Assembly: GCF_037975245.1 (NCBI RefSeq)
Contig: NC_092580.1
Coordinates: forward strand, 16,256,001 to 16,320,000
Length of the DNA stretch: 64,000 nt
Reading direction: 5' to 3'
Source: Apostichopus japonicus
Lineage: Eukaryota; Echinodermata; Holothuroidea; Aspidochirotida; Stichopodidae
The position numbers and the translations under genes are program-made. Positions 22,701 to 34,097 of the stretch are shown here, piece after piece. How positions within the stretch are numbered: position 1 is the first letter of the stretch; the number at the start of each line of letters is the position of its first letter. The notes beneath the pieces were generated by a model. It made no database searches. It saw nothing but the letters and a program-made list of their open reading frames with translations, and was not told the DNA's origin.

Positions 22701-25568
22701 GACAGAATAGATATACTAATGATCTGCACATATAACCTTATATATATAAAATACATCAATAACTTAATAGGATGAACGGGATGTGGGATGTGTCATAATC
22801 ATGACAAAGCCAGATAACTATTTCTGCATGATGACTTGGATGATTCTGGTCATGTGGGTGTTTGAATGCCATAATTTAGAATATCTGCTGTCAATACACA
22901 ATGTCAATTATGTCAATGAGTTTAGTGAACTCATTTTCATGAAATTTCTTCAAAATGTATTCCCTGTTGCTCAGTATGGAATAACAAAATTCCAAATGAC
23001 ACATGTAGATGGTATTTTGTCTAAGAGAGGGAGGTATTTTGTCTAAGAGAGGAAGGGAGATGATCTAGTGATCTAAAAGGACCAACTGGTAGTCCAAACT
23101 GGAGTCAAACGTTACATATCACAGGTAGGAGATGGAGGTGACCTAACAAGAAAATGGTCACAACAGGAACTGCAATTGGTCACAATATACTACACATCGG
23201 CTTATACATTTAAAACTGGACCGACTATATATCAATGAGGAGATGCGTTACAAAACGGATGGAGGGTCATGTGACATGCTCCCCTGTAGCATTCAACTCT
23301 TATAGTCATTTTTGAATGTTTATTCTACGACAACTTAGGTCAGGATCTCATAGCTGTCACATTCCTTGTGAAGCTACGCAAACAGTGTAACCTAGCTAAG
23401 TGGTACATTTCCCAATGTCAATGTTGTTTTCTTTTAAATAGTTGAACTGTGTTTGGAACACACGCAGCTTATCAGGAATGTACACAAATTTACTTAGACA
23501 CGAGAAGCAGATGACAGCATTCGTTGATCCTTATCAACACAAGGCTCCTTGCCATTTTTTGCACATAAACAAGCATGTGTGACATAGGAGTGACTGCCGT
23601 AAGCAAACTATAAGACTCTGACAGTAGATGTTTCGAATAGTAGCCAGGGTTCCTGCAGATCAAGCTTGTTATGAGATGAAAACTATAAGACTCTGTCAAA
23701 AGGCAAATATAATACATCTATTAAAGAAATAGTTTTGTCACACCAGAAGCCCAACTTCTACAAAATTTCAAGCATCTGAAACTCACTAAATAATGAACTT
23801 ATTACCTTATCTTTCCGTGTTTTGATCACAGCATTTCCCTGTAGAACTTTGGTACTCTTCACTTCTCCCTCAGTCGTGTCAAGAACAATATCCCTAGACT
23901 GTTGATAAATAGAAATCAACAAGGTTCAAAATGAAACATGTACTTGCACATTTCTGTATAATCTTCAGCAAGAAACAAGCCAATATTTAATGCATAAATT
24001 CATTTTTACATGTGCAAATAATTAGTCAATCATATTTAAAGCCTACAAAGATTCATGACTTCTGATAACTAAATATTGACAGTTATGTTCTTTACATGTC
24101 AAGTATTCTCACGATTTAGTTTGGAAGTCAAGTGCTTGTGTATTTGAAAGGGAGCAGGCAATATACTTTAAAGTATATGAAAGATGTGCAAATGTTATCC
24201 AATAATTATTGGATAACATTTGCACATATTTTATGTTTGCATCTATTCTTGGGAGCCACCACAGACATTACAGAGTGATAGCGTTTGAGGTAATTTTATC
24301 TTGAAACTTCTTGCTTCACAATGTCAATAATACAAAGCTTTGAATTGATGCGCAAAACTAACTCAAGTTTTCATGATATAAAGAATGAACTCTTTGACGA
24401 ACCTTAAGATTGTGAACATGTATATCACCGACAGACTGTATCGTGATGGTTTGATTCTCAAGGTTCTCTACTCGAATGGCATCAGCCTCATCTCCTGTGT
24501 GCTGTACAGTCAAATCTACAAACAAAAAAATCAAAACAAAATATTGAAAGGCTTCTTTGGTGAAACATACTGCACAGTTAAGTCATTGGTTACACATATA
24601 TTTCACAAGTGCCATGATTAGGAATGTCTCGTAGATATTTGGTGAAACTGAAGCACATAAAGTTTTTTTCTTATTCTCTTTTTCTGTTGTCCAGTGGTAT
24701 ACTAATTGCAATTAGACACTTGATGGGAGTACACTTCATCGCCCTATCATTCCTATGCAATGTAGTACTGAGAAACTACTGGCACATTGTTATTTAATGT
24801 ATACCTGTACATACTTTGCATACACCTATATAATCATGACCAACCTACCATTCTTTCAAAATGACCAGGCACTGGACACTGAAACAAGTAAAAGTAGTCT
24901 AGGTAAGTCATCTCTGCAGAATATCAAGTATCAAATGTTATAGTGATACAAACAAAAGTCATTTTGAATCAGTTATACTTTAATAAATTTGTACCGTAAT
25001 ACGGAGGCACCTCCAGGACCCATCTTTCGTCACATGATTTCTCTCTCACGTTGTTATCCACCAGGCTCAGTCTGTTCCTTTCTTCATCATAATTCACCAG
25101 TAACTCAGCTTTGTCTGGCATTGCTCTTGTATCTCTGCTGACTAAATGAAAGGCAGCAAAGTCTCCACCGGGATGTTGCAAGACATTGATTCTGTTTATT
25201 TCCACTGACTTGTCTGTTTCAATCGATAACAATCCGTATGGATTGTGCAGACGAAACTCCCATGTTAAAGTCTTGCCTTTCTTGTTTTCAAATCTTTCAT
25301 ACTCTGACCTTCTAACTAGACTCTGATGAAAGCTGCGGATTAGTGGTAAACTCCCAGAGGATTGTAAGTCCACTATCTGGTAATGCTTTATAAACCTGGA
25401 CTGATGTTTCACACATTGCAATTTCATGTGAAAGGCACATGCTTGAAAGGACATTTTGTTTCTTTTTGCAAACAGCAAAATTTCACCCGAATTTCTTGAG
25501 GTGGATAATAATTGGGCAGATGACAAGGTAGAGAGTCGTCTCACCAGTTTTGACAAGAATGAATTCAT
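19777..25568 (-). CDS. FAM185A: FAM185A-like protein, complete, seven exons, about 454 aa
   Basis: Conserved animal protein of unknown function, with repeated short beta strands of the DUF4097 (adhesin-like) type. Exons: 25568-24995, 24515-24403, 23898-23799, 22693-22445, 21615-21517, 21052-20927, 19880-19777 (stop TGA). Phases agree and the sum is 1365 bases. Landmarks against remembered human FAM185A: KVI near the end of exon 3; exon 4 ADRLQGQRFDIQTEDGNV followed by an LNLGNVTG strand; exon 5 GSMDGSLEVNVSHSGSV; final exon GSILVSVQSWFDSLKLGS, matching the family C terminus. The N terminus (MNSFLSKLVRRLSTLSSAQL) is basic, Ser/Leu-rich and free of acidic residues until Glu31, as in a mitochondrial presequence. 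Exon 1 (191 codons) is longer than needed for the conserved region. The in-frame codon at 25601 is TTG, so ATG at 25568 is the start. Exons 2 and 3 use unusual donors (gttcgt, gttcat). Confidence 0.87.
24184..24227. repeat. 44-bp perfect palindrome with no loop
   Basis: Each 22-base arm reads ATGTGCAAATGTTATCCAAT + AA and is followed at once by its exact complement. It lies in the FAM185A-like intron between exons 2 and 3. Each arm holds an octamer-like ATGTGCAAAT and a CCAAT. No target duplication is obvious. Confidence 0.95.
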
Positions 25569-26464
25569 GATGAGTATGTATGTAGTACAGTACAATTTCA
25601 AACGTTGAGGTCAACTTAATATGCTCTATGGAACACTAAAGTTTATACTTCATCATATTCGGTTCACATGAGATCCTCAATAATGCAGATTTGACAACAA
25701 AGTCTGTAGCCTGTCAGTCCCAGCTCCCCACTGATCTGTTGAAACAAATGTGAGACAGGACTTTGAAAATTGCAACTGTTACCTATAAGCAAGGAAAACA
25801 ACAAAACACAACAAATGTTGCAATGATTCCACAATTGTATCGAATAAGGCACTGGAAATAAAACATAACACCTAAAAGAAAGTAACATTTAAGAAGCACA
25901 TCTCCAGTTTTCTTTATTTGTTTGATTTACAAAATTTGTATCATTACTGTCGGCTGATAAAATTCTTGACTGCCTTTTGCCTACACTCCCTTTTGTGATT
26001 GAATTGATGTAAATACACAATTTCTTCAATGTGCAAACTGATGATAACGAGGTACAGGTAAATAATTCTCATTATCTAGACCTAACACATGTCATTTTCA
26101 ACACTGCATTGTTCAGCTACAGGAAGAATAAGGAAAACGAGTGATATCATTCATTCTGCTGCTGGTCATTTAAAGACAGCACTCCATATTTGCTCAGGTG
26201 CCCAGTGAATTACATGTTTTCTTATTCCGTCCATTGCCAGGCAAATAGGTACAAACAAATCTCAGTTAACTTCAAGTTTTTTCAAAAACACAATGAGATA
26301 GGCAGGCTTAGGCTTACAAGTTTCCTAGGCATAGCACACATTAAGTGTATGTTTTATTTGTTTGTGGTTGCTATGGTAGAACGACATAATATGTCTTTTG
26401 CCTACATGGTAAGTTAGGATACAGTGGGCCTAGATTTGTAACTTATATTGTGGTGGTTATATTT

Positions 26465-27130
26465 ATTATTTACCCAAACGTTGGGTGAATAAGCATGACA
26501 CATTTATTTATGTCCAGTTTGGGGAGTTATGGGGTCATCCCAATAAAAAATAGTCATAAAATGATGCATTCTAAGGCATATTTAGGCTTTAAATTAGTTT
26601 TATACTGCAAGGTTACATGCAAGATTGGACCGCTGTGTTAGGGGAGAACCCTAGCTACTGTGTAAGGGGAGGTGCATGTGCATGCCCCACCACCTGGATC
26701 CATTATCTCCATTTTATTATTTGGCTAAATAAGGGTTAAATGAGGCACATTAAACCTACAATCAGGTAAATAAGCAGCCTTACTTAACTGACAATTGGGT
26801 AAATAAGCAATGCATCTTGTAAATAAGCGTTAAATCAGGCATATTAAAACTACAATTGGGTACATAAGCACCCCTTATTCAACCAACTATCTGGTAAATC
26901 AGTAAGAGCGCCATGTTTATTTGAAGTGGCGATCGGCTTAATAAGCACCAGTGCAACACTTAATTATTAAACCTGCGATGGGGTAAATTAGCAAAGTAGA
27001 AGTAGAACGATAGATAGCTCTTATTGAACTGACAATCTAGTAAATAAGCACCAGAGCAACGCATGTTAAAACGATGATCGGGTAAATAAGCAGGAGCTCC
27101 ACCCTTATTGAACATATGATCAGGTGAAAA
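26465..27130. repeat. Degenerate array built on GGTAAATAAGCA
   Basis: About ten variants of GGTAAATAAGCA, each usually preceded by (A)CTACAATC or GACAATC and followed by a pyrimidine-rich CCCTTATT segment, at 35-80 bp spacing. Examples are near 26760, 26800, 26860, 27045 and 27085. Units are strongly diverged, suggesting an old satellite or a decayed element. Not coding. Confidence 0.65.
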
Positions 27131-27892
27131 GCTCCCACCAACTTACCTTAGCTTAAGGTAGCATACTGTACTATACGCCCATTGAATGCCCCATTGACTT
27201 ACACACTAAATCATAAAAGTAATGTGGTCCCTAAGTCTGCATAGTTCTCACTAGCTAAATGCTACCCATCACTGGATAGCTGACAAGCACCCTCAAATTT
27301 CCGTATCATAACCGTGCAAATATTATGCTTTGAGAGCCTTAAGTTTTTGTCACTTGTAAACAAATATCTTTACTCAGTTGAGTCAGTAGTATTAGTAAAC
27401 AACTTTTCATACTCTGCTCCTGGGAGGCCTAAAGTTGTCTAAACTTGCCTCAAGTTTTGCACCACATGTAGGCCTACTTCCATTCATGCTCCTTAACATC
27501 CAAGCCAAAAAAAACCAGATCCAGTTTGATAACTTATCAAAAAAGAAGTTCGCCTGTTGCGGTTTTACACTTTTCCTGATTGATAAAGATGTTAATATGA
27601 GTACATCGCCTTAACTTAAAGGCATTGAAGACTCGCCACAAACAGGGTGTCGCAATCTTGAAAAAGTTAAATTTCCGTTGCTAGCAAGTGAAGTTTTTCT
27701 CTTGTCGCTACAAAATGCATTCAGTAATGAAACGTGATACCTTGTAATCTTTAGCTGGACCTGAGATGTCCATCGCTGAATCGTTTGTACACTGTGCTGA
27801 GGGTATTGACCGCAGCTGTATGTAATGACTGTACAGTCACTAGCATAGGCGTAGGAGGCGGGGGGGCTGGGGGGGGCTGCAGCCCCCCAACC

Positions 27893-28288
27893 AATTTTTT
27901 GGGTGAAAATTCGGGCAATATGCTGAGAATTTTTCGGGCACTTACTGGAAGAAGAAGAATTTGCAATGTGTTTTCATTTTTTTTTGGTGAACATTCGGGC
28001 AATATGCTGAGAATTTTTCGTGCACCTACTAGAAGAAGAATAATTTGCAATGTGTTTTTCAAATTTTTGGGTGAAAATTCGGCAATATGCTGTGAATTTT
28101 TCGGGCATCTACTGTACTGAAAGAATAATAATTTGCAATGTGTTTTTCAATTTTTGGGTGAAAATTCGGGCAATATGCTGAGAATTTTTTCGGGCACCTA
28201 CTGAAAGAATAATAATTTACAGTGTGTTTTTTTTTCAATTTTTTTGGCGAAAATTTGGGCAATATGCTGAGAATTTTGCACCACCTAC
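27893..28288. repeat. Tandem repeat of about 85 bp inside the hAT-like element
   Basis: Four and a half units of TTTTTGGGTGAAAATTCGGG, CAATATGCTGAGAATTTTTC, GGGCACCTACTGAAAGAAGA and ATAATTTGCAATGTGTTTTT. Unit five breaks off at 28288 after CACCTAC and resumes at 29393 with GCACCTGCTGAAAGAAGAAG, which marks where the innermost element inserted. Confidence 0.85.
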
Positions 28289-29392
28289 CAGTGGTGGAGC
28301 GTCCATACAGTCAGAGGGGGGGGGGGGGGCGGATGGACTGCTGGCGCCCTTTTCAGCTTTTTACCACTTTTTACTTATTCGCGATTATTGACTTTTTTAT
28401 TGCGCTCTTGTAGTGACTTCATCATTTCTCTATGAAATTCTATTTGTTATCAATTTTGGAAACAGCGCCGCCATAATTTGTTCAATGGAATTTCAGTCTT
28501 TGTCGCTTTTTACTAAATACTTCATTTGTCATTACTCTCGGACAAATGGACAATGGTGATTAACCCCTGACCCCGGGTTGTGTGACTCAACCTTTAGGAA
28601 CGAGTCTTTAGCCAAAAAGAGGAGTTTTTTCCACGAAGACATTCTCACATCGAATGCACACTCGACAACAAGTGTTTTTCATTTATTGCATCTACGATCA
28701 TTTTATATTGGATGTTCCGCTGTTAATTCATATTAATTAGTCCGGGATATACCATTAATGTATCAGTACGCGCATATTGAAACACGGAATTCTTCTTTGA
28801 TTTCATTCTGAGGATCACGACTTTCACGACTTATTATTTAACGACGTATCGGTTGGATTAGTAGTTACAAGAGTATTTGGGAGTTAACTGACTAATGTTT
28901 CGCTTTCCTTATTTTGTTCGAGGAACATTAACTATATAATACCATTATTATTTGTGTATGGATAGATATTTATGATATATTCTATGTGGAAGATATTATC
29001 GCTGTTCTGCGCCAGGCCCCAGCGACACCTTTCGTATAAAAATTGGGACCGGTTAGAGAGAACAGTGTAGAGAACTTCATCCTGGCTGTGAAGAAAAAAA
29101 GGTGAGTTTATATGTATTAAACCCGCCAAACTCTCAAATACCTATTGACATTTGTCACATTTTGTTGGTGCAATTTTCTGACAAATGGCGATGACACCTA
29201 TTTATTCTTCGTTTATCTGCAAATTAGCAAGGCCCGGAAAGGGTAATTTCCTGCGATCTAGGGAGTATCTTTACTCAAAAAATTTCTGTACGCTCCGCGC
29301 CAACCTGTGGTGGCGCTCTGCTTAGATAGTGTCAAAAGCGCCCCTACAGACCATTCTCTCCCCCCTGACCAATACCCCTAGCTCCGCCACTG
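28289..29392 (+). mobile_element. hAT-like MITE (innermost layer of the nest)
   Basis: Starts CAGTGGTGGAGCG and ends TAGCTCCGCCACTG, inverted ends. Flanks are CCACCTAC (28281-28288) and GCACCTGC (29393-29400), an 8-bp duplication with two mismatches placed inside a tandem-repeat unit. A 14-base or longer G run follows the left end. The right part (29222-29333) is copy 4 of the interspersed repeat core. No ORF resembling a transposase. Confidence 0.75.
29222..29333 (+). repeat. Interspersed repeat core, copy 4
   Basis: Same family as 14278-14390; here GCGCCAACCTGTGGTGGCGC and TGCTTAGATAGT, preceded by AAGGCCCGGAAAGGGTAATT. It sits near the right end of the element 28289-29392, which shows that the core is internal sequence of a TIR element family. 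Confidence 0.7.
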
Positions 29393-30433
29393 GCACCTGC
29401 TGAAAGAAGAAGAATTTGCAATGTGTTTTTCTTATATTATTATCATTATTGTTGTAACAACTTCCCCAATAATTCTAACCAATATGGAAGGGTAATAACA
29501 CGGAAAATGATTGTATGTTATTGGCATGTGATGTAATAACCGAAGAAAGCCTATATGAAATGCACATTAACATGTGGAACGCGCGCGGAGCGCGCGAAAA
29601 ATTTTGGTTATATTTTTCGGGCAAGTCGTTACAGCCCCCCCAAATCAAATGAGGCTCCTACGCCTATGGTCACTAGTATCTAATTACCGACGGTAGCAAA
29701 CTGTGTTTGTATTTTCTGTGATCGATGGTGGTGTCTAACACTTCTGTTACACCTCATTCGAAACTAGGTCAGATTACCGGCATTAGACGTTTCTTTTTTT
29801 CTTTTCTTTTTTGCGCGAGTCTTCACAACCTTTAAGTTTGGCTTAGGTTAGGCCGTAAGAGAACTAATATTACACAAGTCTCACGTTAGGCTATAAGTAT
29901 AAATTATACTGTTGCAGACGACGGACTGGTCAAGCAATTTGTGAAGGGATTAGACTGTTATTATATCGTTAAATCTGTTCGTTAAGATATAACGGCTATA
30001 AATTAGACTTACCAAGCCTAGCACCGTTTTGACTCAGACATTCTGAGTTGAAATGAATGGAAACGCTTCTCTCACTCTCATAATTAACTGGCCAAGTATT
30101 TCGTAATCATCGGGAATCACGTCTTGAAGTCAACGCAATTTTTTCAGCAACAGATTTTGCATACAGATAGGTACTATCTTTGTGGAACGCCAATTACAGT
30201 CTAACTGGACAGACGTATTATAACACTGTCTATTGTGTGTGTGCGTGCGTTTGTTTGTTTTTCTATCTGACCGAGGACTTGAACAAAAGAATTTCAGGTC
30301 CTCGGTTGTGATTTCTAAAGAATCACCAAGTCCTCGGAAGAATTATATTGTATGGGGTATTGTTAAGGTTAGGGTACGTGGATTTGAACAATGGAAAATA
30401 CAATGGGGTCCTCGGTTGGAATGAAATACAAAC

Positions 30434-30490
30434 ATGCGTGTGTGTGTGTATGTAGGTCCTACACACACATATACACACACACACATACGC
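30434..30490. repeat. TG/CA microsatellite
   Basis: GTGTGTGTGTATGTAGG followed by ACACACACATATACACACACACAC. The two arms are complementary and can fold on each other. It lies in the spacer left of esterase 1. Confidence 0.8.
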
Positions 30491-32266
30491 GCACATGGGC
30501 GTACCTGTCCTCTTAAAAGTACATGTAACCTGAAACGTGATCAAATTGATCTGACTTTTAATCTATAGGCCTATAGTTATTTTATCGAATATATTTACAT
30601 AACACGACCTTTAGATTAACTAATGTGTTTTGTTCGATAAGCTAACTGCTGATAGAGCTACTAATTAGTGCATAATCTAGCCTGACAAATACACCAAGGA
30701 TTCTTCATGAACGCATGATTCGTCAACAGTTAAAAAGTAACAAAGTTTTAGACCAAAGGAAGAACGACATCTTTAGAAATAGTCTACCAGCCAATAAAGA
30801 ATGTCCTCTTTTCAAAAGGGATAGAACGATTAAATTTGTAAGGGTCAGTTTCAGTCTGTAAGACGAGAGACCTGTTGAAGATAAACAATTAAAGGAGAAC
30901 GATTATGATTCTAATATGATTAAGTAATACGTTAAGTTCAGTTAGTTGTAAGAGACTGGACTAGTAACTCCAGTCTGCTTATTATTATGTAGTGTGTTTT
31001 TAGTATTTCAAGATAAATATAGGGGGCCTTGTGTACATGTATCATTATTAACTTAAATAATACACTATATACGACTTTGTATGGACAAATGAGTCCCTTT
31101 TAAAGCAAACCAAAAACGCAAGACCCTCCTTCCCCTCCCATTTCCGTTTCCCAATAAATAAACATACATTACACAGTAACTAAATTGGAAGGTGTGACCT
31201 CTCTGATAATGTAAATAATAGTTCAGATGATCGAAAATGTACACAAAAATAAACGCCAGTGAGAATTCGACGTTTATGTTTGTACTTTCACCAAAATTAC
31301 TTTTTTAAATGGAAAACATACCATTTAGAATGTGGACATCGACGTGAGACAACCGAAACATATTATTTAGTCGAAGATACCATCCTACTAAAATATATTT
31401 ATTCATTGACAGGAAATGTCGATGTTATTGTTGGTAATTTATTTGTATTCGTGTTTTGTATATATTTTTTTAAATTTACCAGTCTCTAACAACTCTGCGA
31501 GGGTATAAAAAGAATAAATCTGAAACTGAAATTTCGGACTGAAATTTATTGCAGCATAACATATGTACATAATATATTTCTTGCACTTTAAGACGAACGA
31601 AGGAACCAATATGCACGCCATTTCCCCCTTCCGCCCCTCCTATTCCCTGTTTCTCGGTTTTTATAACAACTAAGACAATAAACTGAAAGGTTGTATATCG
31701 TAAATTGTTCACAGAGCATTGTTCTGATCAAAGAGAAAAAAGATTTTCGTAATGGTAGAAATAGTATTATGGTCAAACTTTGGTTGCGAGGCAAAGCTTT
31801 CTAGTTCGGGGGTTGAAAAGAAAGGAGGCGACGGGAGGGGGTCACGGGTGGAGATTGGGAGGAACAAAGGTCATATAAAATACAATAGATACAAATTTAA
31901 CATATTTAATTATTTAGATACATTTGTAGATCTATCCTAACTAAAATACATATTGAGGACAACAGAATTTCTCAATATAGCGCCTTCAACTTTCCGAGTT
32001 GTCACATGGAAGCCTCCTTGTAAACAAACTTACTATGCATAAGTTAAACGATCGTTAGTTTAAGTTATTTACATATATACACTTGATCTTGTCAATGTAC
32101 TTTGGGTATGTTATTATTGATACAGTATGTAGAAACAGCCAACACTGCAGCACACATCGCTCTAACATTCGTCTGTAGAGAGCCTAACACAATTGCGCGC
32201 AATTTCTTTATAATATTCCATTATACATGGATTGACGTGGTTGGATAAACAAATAACGTTATCCGA

Positions 32267-34054
32267 ATGTTCATTATGGGTCTAAAAGCGACATTTATGA
32301 GCATATTTTTACTGCTGTTGTTAACTTCATCGGAAGTGTTTTCTCAACTCGGTAGTGACCTCATAATCGATAGTACAATCGGGAAAATTCGTGGCGTTGA
32401 TCAGGATTATGCATATGGGTTTCTGGGGATTCCATTTGCCCAACCTCCAGTGGGCGACCTCCGACTTCGAGAACCTCAACCAGTGATTCCATGGGAAGGT
32501 ATCTTTGAGGCAAATGAAAAATCTCCGGGCTGTATGCAAGTCTGTAACCAACCACCAGACGGCTGCCCACTCTCGGTAAGTCAGTGTTATAAAAATTGGT
32601 TGTGATATAAAGTAGGGTTGATGTCTTGGTTGTTTAAAAGTCAGGTTCTTAAAAATTGTAGCTTTCTGAGACTTGTTTGACCTTCAGATTTGGGGGAGGG
32701 GAGTGGGGGTTAGGACGGTGTGGGTACTATTTTCCGACTTGTTTGCATGACAAATTTTCAAAGCCGAGAAAGCTTAGGCCACAAACCTGTGTTCAGTGTC
32801 TTTGAAATGAAGGTTGTAAAAATAAAAGAATAACATAACACAAAATTTGGCAGTCACTCCCTTTACATTATCGATATGCATAATTAGCTCATGTTTATTC
32901 ATAAATCAAACTAGAATTAAAAAAGGCTTGTTAATGGTCAATCTTTGTTGGATTTTGATGGGACTTACTTAGAGCTATTTTCATGATTTCTAAGCCTATT
33001 ACAGTGATTAGGACAATGTGGTTGAGGTGTCCGTAGACCTTTAAGTGCCCATAGATATAGCAAACCGTTGTATTTAAGAATTGTTAATTTGGTATCCTCA
33101 CGATATTTGCAATGTCAAAATAATATTTGCCATAGCGTCAGTAGGGAGAAAATTTAGGGAGGAAACCCGAGGCCCGGGCCTCACCTTCTGAAATGTTTTG
33201 CCTCTAAATTAGCTACAGACATATTTCTGTTTATAGCAAGATACATATAGTTGGAAGATGTAGCACGTTTGGCGCCTATTCATGTGTTACAGTTTTACCC
33301 TTTGATGTTCTTATATGCACTGCTATGTTCCGATCGTACTCGTCTCCCGGGGCCCTCTTCACAGAAAGCTTGCTTCCGCCACTGCACATTGAGCACATCG
33401 GGTTTACCGCTTGCTCATTGATTGTATATTATATATCACAGGTTGACGAGGACTGTCTTTATCTGAACCTATGGGTACCTAAGACGGGGCGAACAGATTA
33501 TCCAACCATGATCTTTATGCACGGAGGTAACTTCAGAGACGGATCTGGGTCAGCTCTTCTTTATGATGGGAGGATACTGGCACAAGATGCAGATGCGATC
33601 ATTATCACCATCAACTATAGAACAGGTACAGAAACTAAAGCTCGTAGTGAGGTGGGAGGGGTAATCTGCTTGGTTTAATCGGGTGGCATGGGGTGGGGGG
33701 GGGGAAGTGTGCACGTGTATCTTAATCTAATCTTGAAGTTGTCCTATTACACATCATCTGTATATAAAGTTACACTGCAAAGGGAAATGCGTTTCCTTTC
33801 TATTCTTCTCAGTTGGAAATATAAATTTATTCCTTATGTTTTCTTCCACAGAGGCATTTGGATGGCTATTCCTGGGTGATGTTCACGACCCTGCTACAGG
33901 AAATAAAGAATCCATCGCAAATCATGGTTTGAGGGATCAAAAAATGGCCTTTAAATGGACCAAGGATAATATTGCACTTGTAGGGGGTGACCCTAACAAG
34001 GTATAGTTTATGATTTTATAATAAACTTTATGTGAACTTAACAAAAGCCTAATG

Positions 34055-34097
<43 letters not shown>

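Larger units (their letters stand above)
27844..29668 (+). mobile_element. Non-autonomous hAT-like element with perfect 8-bp target duplication (middle layer)
   Basis: Ends are CATAGGCGTAGGAGGC and GGCTCCTACGCCTATG, inverted repeats of about 15 bp. The flanks are GTCACTAG at 27836-27843 and again at 29669-29676. The uninterrupted relative at 18996-19351 shows the unoccupied site with one copy. An exact 8-bp duplication with short inverted ends is the hAT hallmark. No transposase is visible. The interior has an ~85-bp tandem repeat, a further insertion (28289-29392), and a CG-rich run near 29580-29600 (ACGCGCGCGGAGCGCGCG). Confidence 0.9.
27620..29831. mobile_element. TTAA-flanked MITE, interrupted copy (outer layer of the nest)
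   Basis: Same family as 18996-19351. It begins AGGCATTGAAGACTCG after TTAA (27616-27619) and ends CGAGTCTTCACAACCT before TTAA (29832-29835). The element itself is only the two outer pieces, 27620-27843 and 29669-29831. Between them sits the 1.8 kb hAT-like insertion. A CT-rich run (near 29790) has expanded in this copy. Confidence 0.85.
25569..32266. other. Spacer between the FAM185A-like gene and esterase 1 (divergent promoters)
   Basis: The FAM185A-like gene reads left and esterase 1 reads right, so both promoters lie in this spacer. 25.6-26.4 kb and 29.9-32.2 kb show AT-rich single-copy-looking sequence without a coding signal. 26.46-27.13 kb is a degenerate repeat and 27.62-29.83 kb is a transposon nest (separate entries). 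A weak TATA-like TTTATAAT lies about 57 bases before the esterase ATG. No exon or RNA gene was recognised. Confidence 0.6.

Noticed and set aside
25569-25601. Upstream extension of the FAM185A-like ORF to 25601
   Set aside because: The codon at 25601 is TTG. The first in-frame ATG is at 25568 and begins a good presequence.
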